Of a stretch of DNA of 64,000 nucleotides, positions 20,620-32,800 are shown piece after piece. The notes below the pieces were generated by a model, which was given only the letters and a program-made list of their open reading frames with translations, was not told the origin of the DNA and did no database searches. This DNA comes from Ceratobasidium sp. AG-K (lineage: Eukaryota; Basidiomycota; Agaricomycetes; Cantharellales; Ceratobasidiaceae), in contig JAWNGF010000011.1 of NCBI GenBank assembly GCA_037039685.1, forward strand, positions 1,364,001 to 1,428,000, given 5' to 3'. Made by a program: the position numbers and the translations under genes. Numbering within the stretch: the first letter of the stretch is position 1; each line of letters begins with the position of its first letter.

Positions 20620-21892
20620 TGTATAGAATATACTTTGTCTGTATCACAACTTTATGGAGCCAGAGGGTAAAGTAAACTTTACTAGATCCTCAGAGGGCAC
20701 TAATATGCTATTACTAACAGTATTTGTTACTAAAGACAATATATCTTTCTTAACTGTAGAGGTACACTTAAGCTACAACTGTTTGAGCAATGCTACAAGG
20801 CAAGGTTCCCTATGAGTTGTATTTAAGATATCCCCCCTGATTGCTAGAATCAAGTTAATGCTTAATATACTTCTCTAACACAAGTATCTGTAGTGCAGTG
20901 CTTAGTGCTTACTGTAGAACTCTTAAAGTTATCTCAACCTCAACTGCAACTTAATTGGAGTTAAACTCAACAATTAAGGAGTGTTATTGGGAGAACCGCT
21001 TTAGGCCTTAGAATAAGCTGTAAAGCTGTCACACAAGTGATAAACTTGGTAAAGATGTATTGAAAGTAAATTGAGAGGTGATCTCTGGAGGCTCTCAGAG
21101 GCCAGTGGATATACCTTAGAGTGCACAGGTATGAATACTCAAGTGCACATATTCTAACTAGAATTTCCAGACCACTAGATAGTGTGGAGTAGCCTAAGAA
21201 TAGCTCTGTAGCTATAGTTAGATCATGCAGTGCTGCTCAAAGTACATATTGAAGGTACAAACTCCATGCATAGTGTGGCTATGCATGTGGCCGTTCTGCA
21301 AGAGCTTTCCAGAACACGGAAACTACTAAATAAAGACTATCTACAAAAATAGAGCAATGCAGTGCGACTCCAACGCAAGTCTGATCGTGGAATTCCATGC
21401 AGTGGTTGTGAAGATATGCTGTGTTCAAAGTATGGATCATGTGGCTATTGATATTTGAACACTGATAAGAGAATATCTTCGAAGCCGCTGTACGGAAATA
21501 CATGAAACTCCACCGATACATGTGCGAGGCTGTGCGTTAGTGAGCGCAAAAGAAATCGAGTCGATCGGTTCGGCAAGTCGGACGATATACCAGAAATACT
21601 TGTATTTAACGAAGGTACAAATTGATTAAACTTAAACAATTTGTAACTTAATGAATTCCGAGTCGTTCAAGTTGCTGAAGGTCACGACAGATAGAGAAAC
21701 ATCAGAAGTATCGATTTGCATTCTCGTATATACCATGCAAGTCGAAACACATTCGTTACAGGCGATACAAAATGAGACATATTTCGTACATTTTCCGATC
21801 CTTGGGTATAGTGAGTTTAGATACCAATGGAAGTCAGTACCCATTACAGCAGCAAGTAGGTGCAGCAGCCATGCCAGGCAAAGGACCTAAAG
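20620..21892. other. AT-rich stretch, no gene seen
   Basis: There are only short open frames on either strand, no splice-linked homology and no LTR ends. Probably decayed repeat sequence between E4 and the solo LTR. Confidence 0.6.
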
Positions 21893-22321
21893 TGGCACAA
21901 CCTCTTTTATTTCCTCTTGTTGGGCCTTGTGTTTGGTCTTGTTCTGCTTGCCTTGTTCACATATGTGCCTTTTATGTAAGCCATGACCATGGGACATGCC
22001 TGCCAGGCCCTGCCCATTGTTCCCTTGGTCTCCATGGACTTATCCTGTCTCCTTTGTTTCCCTCCTTGCTTCTCTTGTACTCTTGCTTTCTCCACTTTTG
22101 TTGCTACTCTCCATTGTACATAGCCATGGTAGACAGTATATATACCAGCAAAACAAGTCTTGTGGAGACAAGACTTGTTCTCTTGTTGTTTTCCCCTGCC
22201 ACTTGTGTGACTGCTTTGCTTAGGCCTAAGAGCCACTCATTGACCTTTGTTGTTGTCCCAACCACTGTCCTCATCTCCTGACTGATCCTTGGTGTCATCA
22301 GGCCTGACTAGGGTTGTGACA
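21893..22321 (+). repeat. Solo LTR of the E1 family
   Basis: It starts TGGCACAACC and ends GGTTGTGACA. It aligns along its length with the E1 3' LTR at 3555-4001, including the TATA box (GTATATATACC), the inverted repeat ACAAGTCTTG / CAAGACTTGT around the start site, and the CTAGGGTTGTGAC end. Flanking pentamers are TAAAG and TACAG, a possible duplication with one change. No internal element sequence is beside it, so it is a recombination product. Confidence 0.85.
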
Positions 22322-23384
22322 TACAGCCTGAGGTGGGGGAAAGGCAAGGCCATAGCAGTCACCCCCATTGCCAAGGATGAACAGGTAAGGGAATGGTTTC
22401 TCATGGCTATCATAGTTCTGACAATAATATTTGGGTAGCCTCTTGGGAGGCCTAGCTGTATCTGCTGTGCACCCACTTGTTGGTAGGACTGCCATATTCA
22501 TGTTGCTATAAGAACATTTGTGTAGTTTGTGCTAGTGATCTGCACTTGTGGCCCCAATAGCCATTTTGTTTGGTCTCTTTCTTTTTCTTTTATGTCACAA
22601 GTTCTACTTTTGTCCCCTCCACACAACTAATCACTAATACAACACCATATTGTTATGCATATATTCAGCAAATAAGCTACATATTTGAACAAATTGGACC
22701 AAACATTCCAAGGAACTAAACTGGAGGGTGCCAAACCTCTCCCTAGTTCCAAAAAGAGTTCCCATACCATCAAAGACATCAGCAACCTTTGTGACCCTCC
22801 CAACCCCCTCCAGGAGCCACAGGAAGGGCAGGAGAGAATTTTGTTGCTTTGGAGCATGATGGGAGTGGTTTGGGAGTAGTTTGGGTGGTTTCAAAATGTA
22901 TCTACCCTTCAGAATTTGATATACAGGGTTATCTAGTTCTTCTACCGTCCAATCCCACTGCTGCTGGTCTCAAGGCATCTAAATGCTGTATATTACCCCC
23001 AAGTGAGGGAATGTACAGCCTGCATGTTGTTCATGCAATTGTCCCGTGTGTTCCCACCTTGAAGCAAACTAACTGCTTGTGATGTTGGACCTTGGTTGAT
23101 GTTGTGCCTCATTTAATCTATGTGTTTTGCAAATTAGCCAAATTTGGCAAAGTGTGTCTCAGAATTAATTAGAATGTTATATTCATTCAGGAACAATTAA
23201 AATACATTCCCAGACATGACAAACAGGAGCAGTTTATATTCCCTGATGCCTTGCTACACTCCTGCACCAGTCCCACCATGCTCCAAAATGATGATATTCT
23301 CTCCTGTCCCTCCTGTGGCTCCCAGAGGGGGTTGGGAGGATTGCAAAGGTTGCCAATGGAGTTCTCCAAGCACTGCCCTGCATC
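22322..23384. repeat. Intergenic, with a diverged inverted repeat (about 100 bp arms)
   Basis: Bases 22782-22886 match the reverse complement of 23258-23355 (shared blocks CCTCCCAACCCCCTC, GGAGCCACAGGA, TTTGGAGCATG), roughly 85% by eye. The arms flank about 370 bp with no coding potential. This resembles an old foldback or miniature inverted-repeat element, just left of the clean one at 23385. No gene was found in the rest. Confidence 0.6.
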
Positions 23385-24136
23385 TGTAAACCTGGCTGGG
23401 GCTCCATAGTGCTATGTAGTGCTATGAAGCCCTATAGCAAATAAGCCATATCCAATAAACCTAGCAGCCCATAGCAATGCCCACTGCAACATAGTGCTAT
23501 ATAGCACTATGAAGCAGAGTCCCAATTTGGTGATTCAAACAAAAAGGTTTGAGACAGGTGGCTGTGCACTTACCTTATATGGTAATGATCTTCCCAGATA
23601 GGTAATTTGATATCACTTACTCATTTACCCATTTTGGGACAAACTTTTGAACCAGCCAGCAGATTTCCATTCCCTTGCTACCAATGTGACTATATGCTAC
23701 AAAATACCCCCAGGGAAGATGCAGGGGGTGCACTCAGACATGTGGAATAGGGGGAAAAAGCAACTTCAAGGGGCAGGGTGGGACTTGAAGTTTCAAGTCA
23801 GCTGGGTTCCTAAAAGGGTTAAATTACATCTCAATCTGGAATTTCAAATATTGCCAAAAAAGGAAATTTTAAAATCGTCTCAGAATCGACATTACCATAT
23901 CTGTCAATTTATGTATCCAAATTAGGACTAATTAGTTACCATATAAGGTAAGTGCACAGCCACCTGTCTCAAACCTTTTTGTTTGAATCACCAAATTGGG
24001 ACTCTGCTTCATAGTGCTATATAGCACTATGTTGCAGTGGGCACTGCTATGGGCTGCTAGGTTTATTGGATATGGCTTATTTGCTATAGGGCTTCATAGC
24101 ACTACATAGCACTATGGAGCCCCAGCCAGGTTTACA
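23385..24136. mobile_element. Foldback/MITE-like element with 201-bp terminal inverted repeats
   Basis: The left arm 23385-23585 (TGTAAACCTGGCTGGGG ...) and right arm 23936-24136 are reverse complements; I found one mismatch by eye, near 23477. The 350-bp middle has no transposase or long frame. The arms contain internal palindromic motifs (AGTGCTATATAGCACT). Long, near-identical arms and no protein point to a recently moved non-autonomous DNA element. I could not fix a target duplication. Family unknown. Confidence 0.85.
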
Positions 24137-24899
24137 CATGAGCCTGAGGGGCCAAAACACTCTTGGCTGGTTCTAACCAAACCATAATATAGTCCAGACC
24201 ATCACGCACGAACCATTCGAGGAACCCTATCAAAGTGCTCCCCGAACTAAAACAGACACTTCAGTGCCGCTGGTACCCTAGAAGGGTTCGGCGAATCATG
24301 TTCCATACGTCTGACGTGTCCGATGCCACCCTTCAATTCGGCTCCGGGCACCCTCCAACACGGTTCCGAGAGGACCGCATTAGAGTACTCCGTTGCACTA
24401 AACTCAGGTTCTGTGCGGAACCCGTTTAAGGTACCGCAAATTCCCACAGTGCGGACAACCGTTGTGGGCAAACTTGACATTGCTAATGCTGGAGTAAACC
24501 CAGACTGATGGTTTGAATATAGTTCTCTCTGTTGTGCTTTATTTAATACCTCTGCTGTCTTCTCCGATCTTTGTGTGAACCGACAAGTTCCCCCTTAACT
24601 CGATTTTACTGTGATCTTGGTAATCACTGACATTAAGTGTGATGTTTGAGACACTTGGAAATCACGCTTCAGGTCTTTATCACCTGAAAAGTGACAATGC
24701 ATTTGATTCACCGTGATCATCAGGTGATTTCATTCATCCAGAGGCCACGCCGAAGATCAATGTTAGAATAGCACAGTCCCTCGTCAAGTGCCCAAAGACA
24801 CGCCGAGATCGCATTTCTCCAATTCAGTCCTATTAGGAAGTATGAATATCTTCAGATCCAGTTCATAAGTTCGTAAATAGAACCTAGCCCAGAAACACA
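24137..24899. other. Intergenic, downstream of the RanGAP gene; nothing recognised
   Basis: Only short unsupported frames. It contains the 3' flank of the RanGAP gene. Confidence 0.6.
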
Positions 24900-26202
24900 T
24901 TATTTGTCACCAATATGCACCTTGCCCATTAGCTCTGCCAATGAGTCTGCAGCATCTTCCAGCTTCTGGTTTACTGCGTTCGCCACCTTGCTCTCTTTCT
25001 CCTCTTCCTCGTCACTCACATCGCCCCGCTTTACCTCTGCCTCTTCCTCCTCCTTCTCGGCTTCCTCCTCGTCAAACTCCTCCATGTCATCCAGCTTGTC
25101 CAGCGCATCGGCATGACCATGCTCCTCGAGCGCGTCTCGGACGTTGGTGATACACTCGTCCTCGGGATCCGCCCTGTTTCCATTCAGCTCGAGCGCCGTC
25201 AGGTTGGGAAGCTTGGTCTTGATCGCTTCTGCGAGAATGTTTATTGCTCGGTGGTCCCACTCGCCATACTGGATCTTGAGCGTCTCAAGCTTCGGACACC
25301 TTCCGTCCCGAAGCGCAGTCGCGAGTGCAATTCCACCCTTGGGGCTCAGCAAGCAATCGGACAGGTTCAGGGTTCGCAGGTCTGGCCAGGCCTTGAGCGC
25401 ATCGGCGACGGCTCTCGATCCAGACTCGGTGCAGGTGTTGTCCTGTAGGTCGAGCACCTGGAGGGATGTGCACTTGGACAGGCCTTTCGAGATCTGCGCA
25501 ATGCCCTCCATTCGGATTCCGTTCTGGGGCATACGGACTTCGGTGAGTCCACCGTGAGCAGCAAACGCTCGCGCCCAGTCTGGCGCCGAGCCGTTCTCGA
25601 GGCGGTTTCGTCCGCAGATGACGGTACGTAGACGAGTGGGGTATATGCCCTCTGCTTTGGCAGCCTCGGCGTTGGCGAGGAGTGCGTTGGCGATGGTTTG
25701 ACCGCCCGCGATGCCGAGACCGTTGTTGTTGAGCTTGAAGACCTGGAAATGCCTGTTGTGGGTGAGGAAGGGGACCATGGGTTCGGCTGATCGCCCGCCA
25801 AACGCGTTGTCGGAGAGGTTTAGCTCTACGAGGGTCGTCTTGTCTTTGAGCGCGTCGCAGATGGCGGAGAGGGCCTGAGGGATTTCGGAGATGAGGCGGC
25901 GCGTAAAGATGTCGTGAAAGTCGGCGATCTACAAAGAAAAGGTCGGAAAACGTGAAAGAGAAGCTGATTGGACAACATACCTTGAGCGTGTTGCACTCCT
26001 TGAGGACCTCGGCTATCGCCTGGCATGCCTCTACACCGAGGGTATTGCCACCAAAGTGGACCTCCTCTAAATCTTTTATCTCGCGCATCTGCTTGATATA
26101 CGGTTCGATCTCCTCGCGCGTATTGAGGGTGAGAGCTTTTCCATGGATAGTAAACACCCGGGACGGGTCAGCATACGTCGCGGACGGAGTCGTAGAAGCC
26201 AT
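24900..26202 (-). CDS. Ran GTPase-activating protein (RanGAP/Rna1)
   Basis: Two exons: 26202-25981 and 25928-24900, with a 52-bp intron (25929-25980, GTATGT ... TTTGTAG); 416 residues. The protein is a leucine-rich-repeat horseshoe (HFGGNTLGVEACQAIAEVL, ELNLSDNAFGGRSAEPM, FKLNNNGLGIAGGQTIANAL, LDLQDNTCTESGSRAVADAL, LELNGNRADPEDE) followed by a strongly acidic Glu/Asp tail and a short C-terminal helix, the layout of yeast Rna1 (about 390-410 residues). RanGAP stimulates GTP hydrolysis by Ran in the cytoplasm and so sets the direction of nuclear transport. ICGRNRLENGS matches the loop holding the catalytic Arg region. Start chosen at the only upstream ATG in frame; it shares a short divergent promoter with the next gene. 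Confidence 0.93.
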
Positions 26203-26418
26203 GGAGAAAAGTTAGAGACAATCGCGGTCAAGGGTGAGTCACGTGAGCTGAGGTGCTGCTGACGAAGCCTAGCCGGCCAAGGTATTGCTGACCTATGGAT
26301 TGACAATCATTCACGTGTTTACGGGATATATAAACGCGGGGCCCCATACCACCCCCACCTAGCCCCGCGCCTCCTCCCCACTCAGTCTCTTGCTTTCTGT
26401 CCGACTCCAGTCCCTACT
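26203..26418. promoter_or_regulatory. Bidirectional promoter RanGAP / NDUFA4-like
   Basis: 216 bp separate the two divergent start codons. A TATA-like GGATATATAAA lies near 26324-26334, about 90 bp before the plus-strand ATG, followed by a C-rich stretch. Confidence 0.55.
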
Positions 26419-27010
26419 ATGGCTAGCCGCTTTGTTGTCTCCAACCCTGCCTTGGCCCCTCTCTTTGCTGCCGTCGGCGCCGGTACGTTACACGTTGCTG
26501 TCGGCATTTCGGACACTGATCAGAGTGCGATGCAGGAATGGTCGGAGCCAGCTGGTTTGGCTTCCACACCTTAAAGAACAAGTGAGTAGTGTCTTTTCGT
26601 CGTGGTGCTCGTTGCTAATGTGCCCACCGCCCATAGCCAAGAGGTTCTGATCGCGCGCGGCAACAACCCCACCCCCTGGAATAACGTGAGGCAAGACCAG
26701 AACACCAAGGCAAGTCTTGTCTCCACCCACTTTCCCCTAGAACCTTCCCCCACGCGCACGTTCCTGGACGCAACAGCCTCAGAACCCACCCTACATTTGT
26801 AAGACTTATCCTGACATTCCGATTGGTCCGCAGCTCTACTCGCCTAATACCGAGTGGTGGAAGTCCCGTGCTGGCTTGCCGGACCCTCGTTCCGCGTTTG
26901 CTGCGACGACCGATGCCGTCATGAGGGCCGAACTCAAGGTCCAGGACGTCGCAATGAAGGCGAGCGATAAGGTCCACGAGGTCAAGGATCGTGCGCTTGG
27001 CAGGCATTGA
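26419..27010 (+). CDS. NDUFA4/MLRQ-like respiratory-chain subunit
   Basis: Four exons: 26419-26482, 26536-26581, 26637-26709, 26834-27010; 119 residues. The third intron begins GC, in the perfect GC-AG context AAG|GCAAGT, and is required to keep NTK-LYSP in frame. The protein has a short N-terminus, one membrane helix (LAPLFAAVGAGMVGASWF), then NNPTPWNNVRQDQ and KLYSP, the hallmark of the B12D/NDUFA4 family, and a charged C-terminal helix longer than in animal NDUFA4. Family members are small single-pass proteins of the inner mitochondrial membrane associated with complex I/IV. I infer the same place here. Confidence 0.85.
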
Positions 27011-29039
27011 GGCTGGCAATGTGTATTATTGTATTGTGATTTGATGTGTCGTACTTGTATCTAACATCCTGTCCTTCCATATAAATGTATGGCCTGGGGG
27101 CTTGTGTAAACTGTACAGGCGGGTTCTCCAAACGTGATCAATTTGCCGAGGACTTGCAGAACTAAGCGTTCGCTGTGGCGAGGGAAGTCTACTAATCCAA
27201 TTGTAATAGAGTACAATCGTTTTTGATACCATGTAAATGAACAGAGAATCTGTGTCAAACTCGCCGAGTTGGTGATATAAATCTGTTTATCTTACTGATA
27301 GGCCTTGAACTTACCACTTCCGGTTATACATAACCCGCGGCCGAGGACGTACATTCGGTGTACTTCCATTAGCGAGAAGAACCACCGAGTCAAGTTCCGC
27401 GAATGTACTAGTGCCGGAGGTTCCCTTCGATTTTGGGTACACATATGGAGCACGAACTTCGCGTAAGGGAACCTCGCAGTGTATAGACTTCCACGTAATC
27501 CATATTATGCTTCGGCTTATTGTACATATTAGTTGAGCACTTATATGAGTGTTGGGTAAGGCGATTTCATTTCAACCCCCCATAACCGAATCTCCCAAAG
27601 CAAGGTGCAATATGATCTCAAGCAGGGCACCACGTTATCCACCATGCCGCAATTTGAACTATTTAGAGGTTCGCCAGTGAGCGTAAATCAATCAACGAGT
27701 CGCAAATATAGGTTGAGCAAGCACTTACACCCGGTGAGGTTGAACTTGCTACTGAATTTCGCGATAATAACTCTCAACCTTGGTACATAATTGATCAACA
27801 ACCTCCCGTACTCGGCGCGTTCATGATACATACCTTGAAAAGCACATTTTCAACTCGTAGTATGACACTACCATCTTCAAAGTAGTAGCCCTCGTCTCTA
27901 TGGCATTTCATAGAACTGCAGAGGCTCATAGGTCACGATCGATAAGGCGGTAGGCTTGTACGGCTCATGTTTCCGGAACGCTCATCTCTGGTAAGCTAGC
28001 ATCAAGCTCCGAGACAATTACTGCATTCCCATCCGAGTCAGAGCAAACATCTTGCTTCGTACTCTTAGGAGGGGATAACGACTAATCGGTTATGCTATTA
28101 GCAGTTGTATCGCTAGTGCTCTGAGGGCGTTTCATTCGAAAAATCTTGTGCACAAGAGACTTTGCTGTGGTATTAGCAAAATCTTGGCGAGAGGCATGTT
28201 GAATCCCTTGATCGACGTCGTCAAGGGAATGTGATCCTTCTACCTTCTATTTCTATTTGTTTCGAAGAACTAGCTGATGCATGAAGCACAAAGACCACGA
28301 AAGGAGGTAGGTCGGGCAGCGCATACACTCACCCGAACCCGGCATGATATTACGTTTTTATTGTATATATTTCATCATGGTGGAGTGAAGCTATGATGGT
28401 ACACAGGCAATTTAGCCCTGCCCAATCTCATTCCCATACTCAAGCGAATCCTCATCCTCCAATCTACTATCTTCATTATGTATTAGAGTATCAGAGCTGG
28501 GCGTACGCGTATGAGGGGCACGAAGAAATCATCTATAATGATATTTGATTATACATTCACTTATGATTGTAAGCGCAATGACACTTCGTGACTGTCAAAA
28601 ATAGCACATGGAAGTAGGAAGAGGGGACTTATGATGCAGTCGCTTTGACCGCTACACAAGACAGAACCATCTTCGTTGAGCTGGACTTTTGTCCTGCATT
28701 CATCCACCCCCGAACTTTTGTTGAGTTTCCTAGTGAATGAAATATCCCAACCAGTCATCCGATTACGTACGCCCTCACCGGAATGTCTGGGATTCCCCGA
28801 GCCAGAGCAGATAACCCCTCCAGAACGTGAGATGATGAGAACACGATAAGTAGGCCCGGCCATACAATCACGTCGATAGCAATAGAGTCTATCGCAAAAA
28901 TGATTTTCAGTCTTGGAGGAGAGGCAGAGTATGACCATTCAAGGGATACGAGAGCAGTAGTTCAAACCTCTGGAGCCTTAGATTAACAACCGTCATTTGA
29001 AGACTGTGCATAAAGTGCTGGGATGGTGGAGACTCTGGT
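27011..29039. other. 2-kb intergenic region, no gene seen
   Basis: Stops are frequent on all frames and no splice-linked homology was recognised. It holds the 3' flank of the NDUFA4-like gene. Confidence 0.55.
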
Positions 29040-29432
29040 CACAATGACCGAGCATATAGCAGCGGTATGTAGTACAAACGAGTGATGGGCTGGCGGGAGG
29101 ATCGTTTAAAGAAAGATGCGACCAACTTGCGTGGATTCAAGGCGTCGGACGCATAGTCATGAGCGGCGTTGATCCCGAATATAACTGCAACGACGAATTC
29201 TGTCAGATTGAGCTAAACTAAGCTGATTGGCGAGTGACCGACTTATGCACAGTGAGAAGCTCAATGTGATCAGTTGAGCGACCATAATACCCAAGGCCAT
29301 ACAGCATGCAGGTCGGCTGGATCGTACCAGCATTGCGAGACGTTGTATAGTAGGATTTGGGACAAAGGCTGCGAAATTTGTGAAGACTTTAGCATTGATG
29401 ATTGAAGCTAAAACATACCCACAGTAGTCCAT
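29040..29432 (-). pseudogene. Decayed UbiA-type prenyltransferase fragment
   Basis: The minus-strand start ATGGACTACTGTGG resembles the first exon of the two UbiA genes at 44495 and 47238. It is followed by SIINAKVFTNFAAFVPNP, then MLVRSSRPA, a gap where about 25 residues are missing, then LSFSLCI, an intron-like GTCGGT...GCAG, and IFGINAAHDYASDALNPRK, matching the NDxxDxxxD helix of the others. After that the frame is lost, although a PAHHSF-like stretch follows. The rest of the gene is absent. It is a third, dead copy lying about 15 kb from the live pair. Confidence 0.75.
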
Positions 29433-29874
29433 CGTGACGCAAGTAATGCTGGGCTGGACCTGTATGTCAGTTTATCGGGGTGGTAGTTACAAGCCACTGA
29501 GGTGCAGGGCGAGTCCACCTGACACTAGTTTAAAGCTATTTTTCTAGGTGTAGTATGAGGCAGTGAATATATCCAAGGAACGAGCCATCGGCCAATTGCA
29601 TAGTCAACATACATCGCATTGCCGCAAAGGAGGCGCTGACCGTTGGAGCTTGAGCTTCCCAGCGCGCGGCGCTCAAATTCTAAACATTTTGGCTTATTCA
29701 CACTTTCAACTTTCTAGCAGCAAGTCGGTTTGCATCAACAGGGGATGTGATAGTTGGGGAGCGGCCTTTTAATCCCAATCTAAGTTCAACATTGACCAGC
29801 GGGAGACCCCGTATTTGAGTGTTTCATCACTCGGAAGCTTAAATACATTGGTCACCCACGAAGTTTAATTGTGT
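29433..29874. other. Intergenic between UbiA relic and ABCC transporter 3' end
   Basis: Nothing recognised. The partner membrane-protein gene that sits divergent to the other UbiA copies is not visible here. Confidence 0.55.
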
Positions 29875-32800
29875 CTATTGCTTCTGGAGCTTGGCCATCG
29901 CATATAGTGTATCCTTGTCTCCACTTTCATCTACCATTGACTTGAAGGCCCCTCCTTCCTTGCGGATCAAAGTAGCTGGGGAGTCAAACTCAACGATATT
30001 ACCGGCATCTAGCACCATAACCTGTACGATTCTAATCAGTGCCCAGGTTCGTAAGTTCCGTTAGGTCTCATACCTTGTCGGCGTCACAGATTGTCTGCAG
30101 TCTATGAGCAACAATGATAATCGTTAGATCTCTTAGGTCTGTGCGAATCGACCTTTGGATCGCTGCGTCGGTGTCATAGTCTGTGTGCGCATATATGTCA
30201 ATATTTTCACGAATTCAAATCCTACCAAGTGCCTACCAATCGCCGCTGTCGCTTCGTCCAGGATCAAAACCTTGCTCCTACGGACGATCGCGCGTGCAAG
30301 TGCTAAAATTTGTCGCTGACCCAACGAGAAGTTACTTCCTCCGGCGCCGACTCCCGAGTCCAGCCCAATGTAGCCTTCGCCTTGTTCCGGTTGCACCGAG
30401 TCAAGCCCGGCGGAACGAAGTGCGGCGTTGAGTACAGCATCATCGTGCTCACCAAATGGATCAAGGTTTTGTCGAACTGTCCCACTTATGAGCTCCGGGT
30501 GCTGTGGGATAATGGTGATGTTTGAACGCAGAGCGTCGAGGTTAATGGCATGGGTTGGTATTCCGCTACAGAAGGTTGAATGAGCATTTATGGGGATAAA
30601 TAAGTAAAGACTGACTCGTAGTAGATATTCCCCTCGATCGGAATCATGCGCAGCAATGAAAGTGTCAATGAACTCTTTCCGCTACCGGTCCGACCAACCA
30701 CCCCAACCCGCTCGCCACTTTTTATTTCAAACGAAATGCCATGTATCACCGCAGGGCCATCCTTGGAATATCGCGCGGTCAGGTTTTCAACTCTAATGTT
30801 TCCAGATGCGGGCCAGTAAGCAGGAGGAGTCTTTTCAAGAACTGGAGTGGCTTCTTGGTCAATCTCAATGTAACCTTGGATCCGTTCGAGGCTGTTTCCG
30901 TGGACCTCGAAATCATTAAGGGTGCGCACCCACTATTAAAGTACGAGGTTTAATCCGAGACCAAGGTTGTGTGAGTTTGCTTACCAGTATGATGCCACCG
31001 GAGAGACCAACAGCCATGCTGAGTGAGAAGCCGGTGTCGCTCGCATCGGCTGAATGATGGAAATATACGAGATACGACGCTAGTCCAGCCGCAAACATCC
31101 CCCCGAGGGTATCTATGCGGATGCAGATCCAGCGCTATGTCATGACCAACATTAACCCCGAGCCAGTTCTAGCCCGAGCGGTACCACTCACATTCAAGTT
31201 ATAAAATGTCCTCGCCGCTCTGGCGTACTTGTCAACTCGTTTCAACGCTTGCTCCTTGAATTGGTCCTGGGCCCCATAAGCACGAATGGACGTGATGCCG
31301 TGCAATGCAGCTCCAAAGTGACTGAACAGTGGAGAACGAGCATTTGACATTTCGCGCTTGACTGAGAGTTGAGCGGCAATGTATATTTGGCCGAACCAGA
31401 GCCCAAGAAGTAAAAGTGCTGCGCCGGGAAAAGAAAACAATGGACTGGCATTCGTAAGTACAATGTAACTATGCCATAGCCGTACGCTCGCTTACGTGAA
31501 AAAGATAACCGCAAGGAAACGAGAGAGGAGTCGGATCGTCGTTTCAGTTAATGATTGTAACTCGCCGGGTATTGGGCCGTCGACGGAACTATAATTACTT
31601 AGTGCCCGTTGCCTTTTATTACCCAACGTGAGCGTGCTTACCGCATATCCTGGGTGAATCTTGCGACGATGCGCCCTATTGGTGTCGTGTCCAACCAACG
31701 CAAGGGTGCACCAAGGACTGACGCGACAAGGCGGTCATGGATATAACGGGAAGCACGTATTGACCCAAATACATGCAAGATGAATGCTCCGGTATACACG
31801 AGCATTCCAACGATACACGTCGCCCCGTAGACTCCAAGATAGCTAGCTATCTCATTAGCGTGTTGCCAAACATCTGCTTAGAACACATATACACTCACAA
31901 AGGTACATCGACCTTTTCAGGATGTTTCGAATTTGTATTATATGCTCGTGCCCAAACTCTATTCTCATGGTCAGTGACATTCGGGCTTGAAGGGACGCTA
32001 GTACTCACCCAAGCCAGTATGTCTGCAAGATGATCACAACATCTGACAGGAGGAACCCAGCTATGTAAGTGAGCCAGAATCCGGCACCGCCTAGGGAAAA
32101 TAGGAACAGTTTGAGGGCAGGCCACCCAACGTGTCCTAGAGCAATCTCCTCAGCAACCATTAGCTTTGAATCCGACTTTGTTCGCGATTCTTGGGCTGTC
32201 TCGCCAACAGGATTACTCTGGTCAATTAACTGTTCGCCCTTGTGTTCAACCTCCTCGTCTTGCTCTGCTTCAGCTTTGAGCTTGGGGTTTGAGCGGAACG
32301 CATCATCAACACTTCCTTGACTAACGATACGCCCACCGGTACCGAGGGAGATAACGAAATCGGCGACCTCGCTAATCATTGCAACGTTATGAGTCTGTGG
32401 ATTTAGTCGAAATACGCCCGGAAATCTAGGGCGAGATTAAACTTACGACGATTAGCATCGTCCTGCCGGTTACTAAATCCCCACGGAAGCAATTGCCGAC
32501 AATCCAGCGTGAGGTGTGTACATCGAGCGCGGAGAGGACGTCATCCAGAATAATGATCTCGGCTTTTGAGTAGATGGCCCTAGCTAGGGATACGCGAGCT
32601 TTTTGGCCTCCGCTGAGTGTCATCCCCTTTTCGCCCACTTCGGTTTGATCACCCGCATCGAATAGCGTCAGATCTCTTTCCAGTGCACATTGAGCGATAA
32701 CTGTAATTTTATATCCAATACTCATATTGCGGTTCGGAATAGTTTGAATACAACCCACCCTTGTTGTATCGCTCCTCATTGTATTCCGACCCAAAGAGAA

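Noticed and set aside
23385..24136. A fixed target-site duplication for the foldback element
   Set aside because: Flanks share only CAT-like bases near both ends and no clear repeat; I leave the family open.
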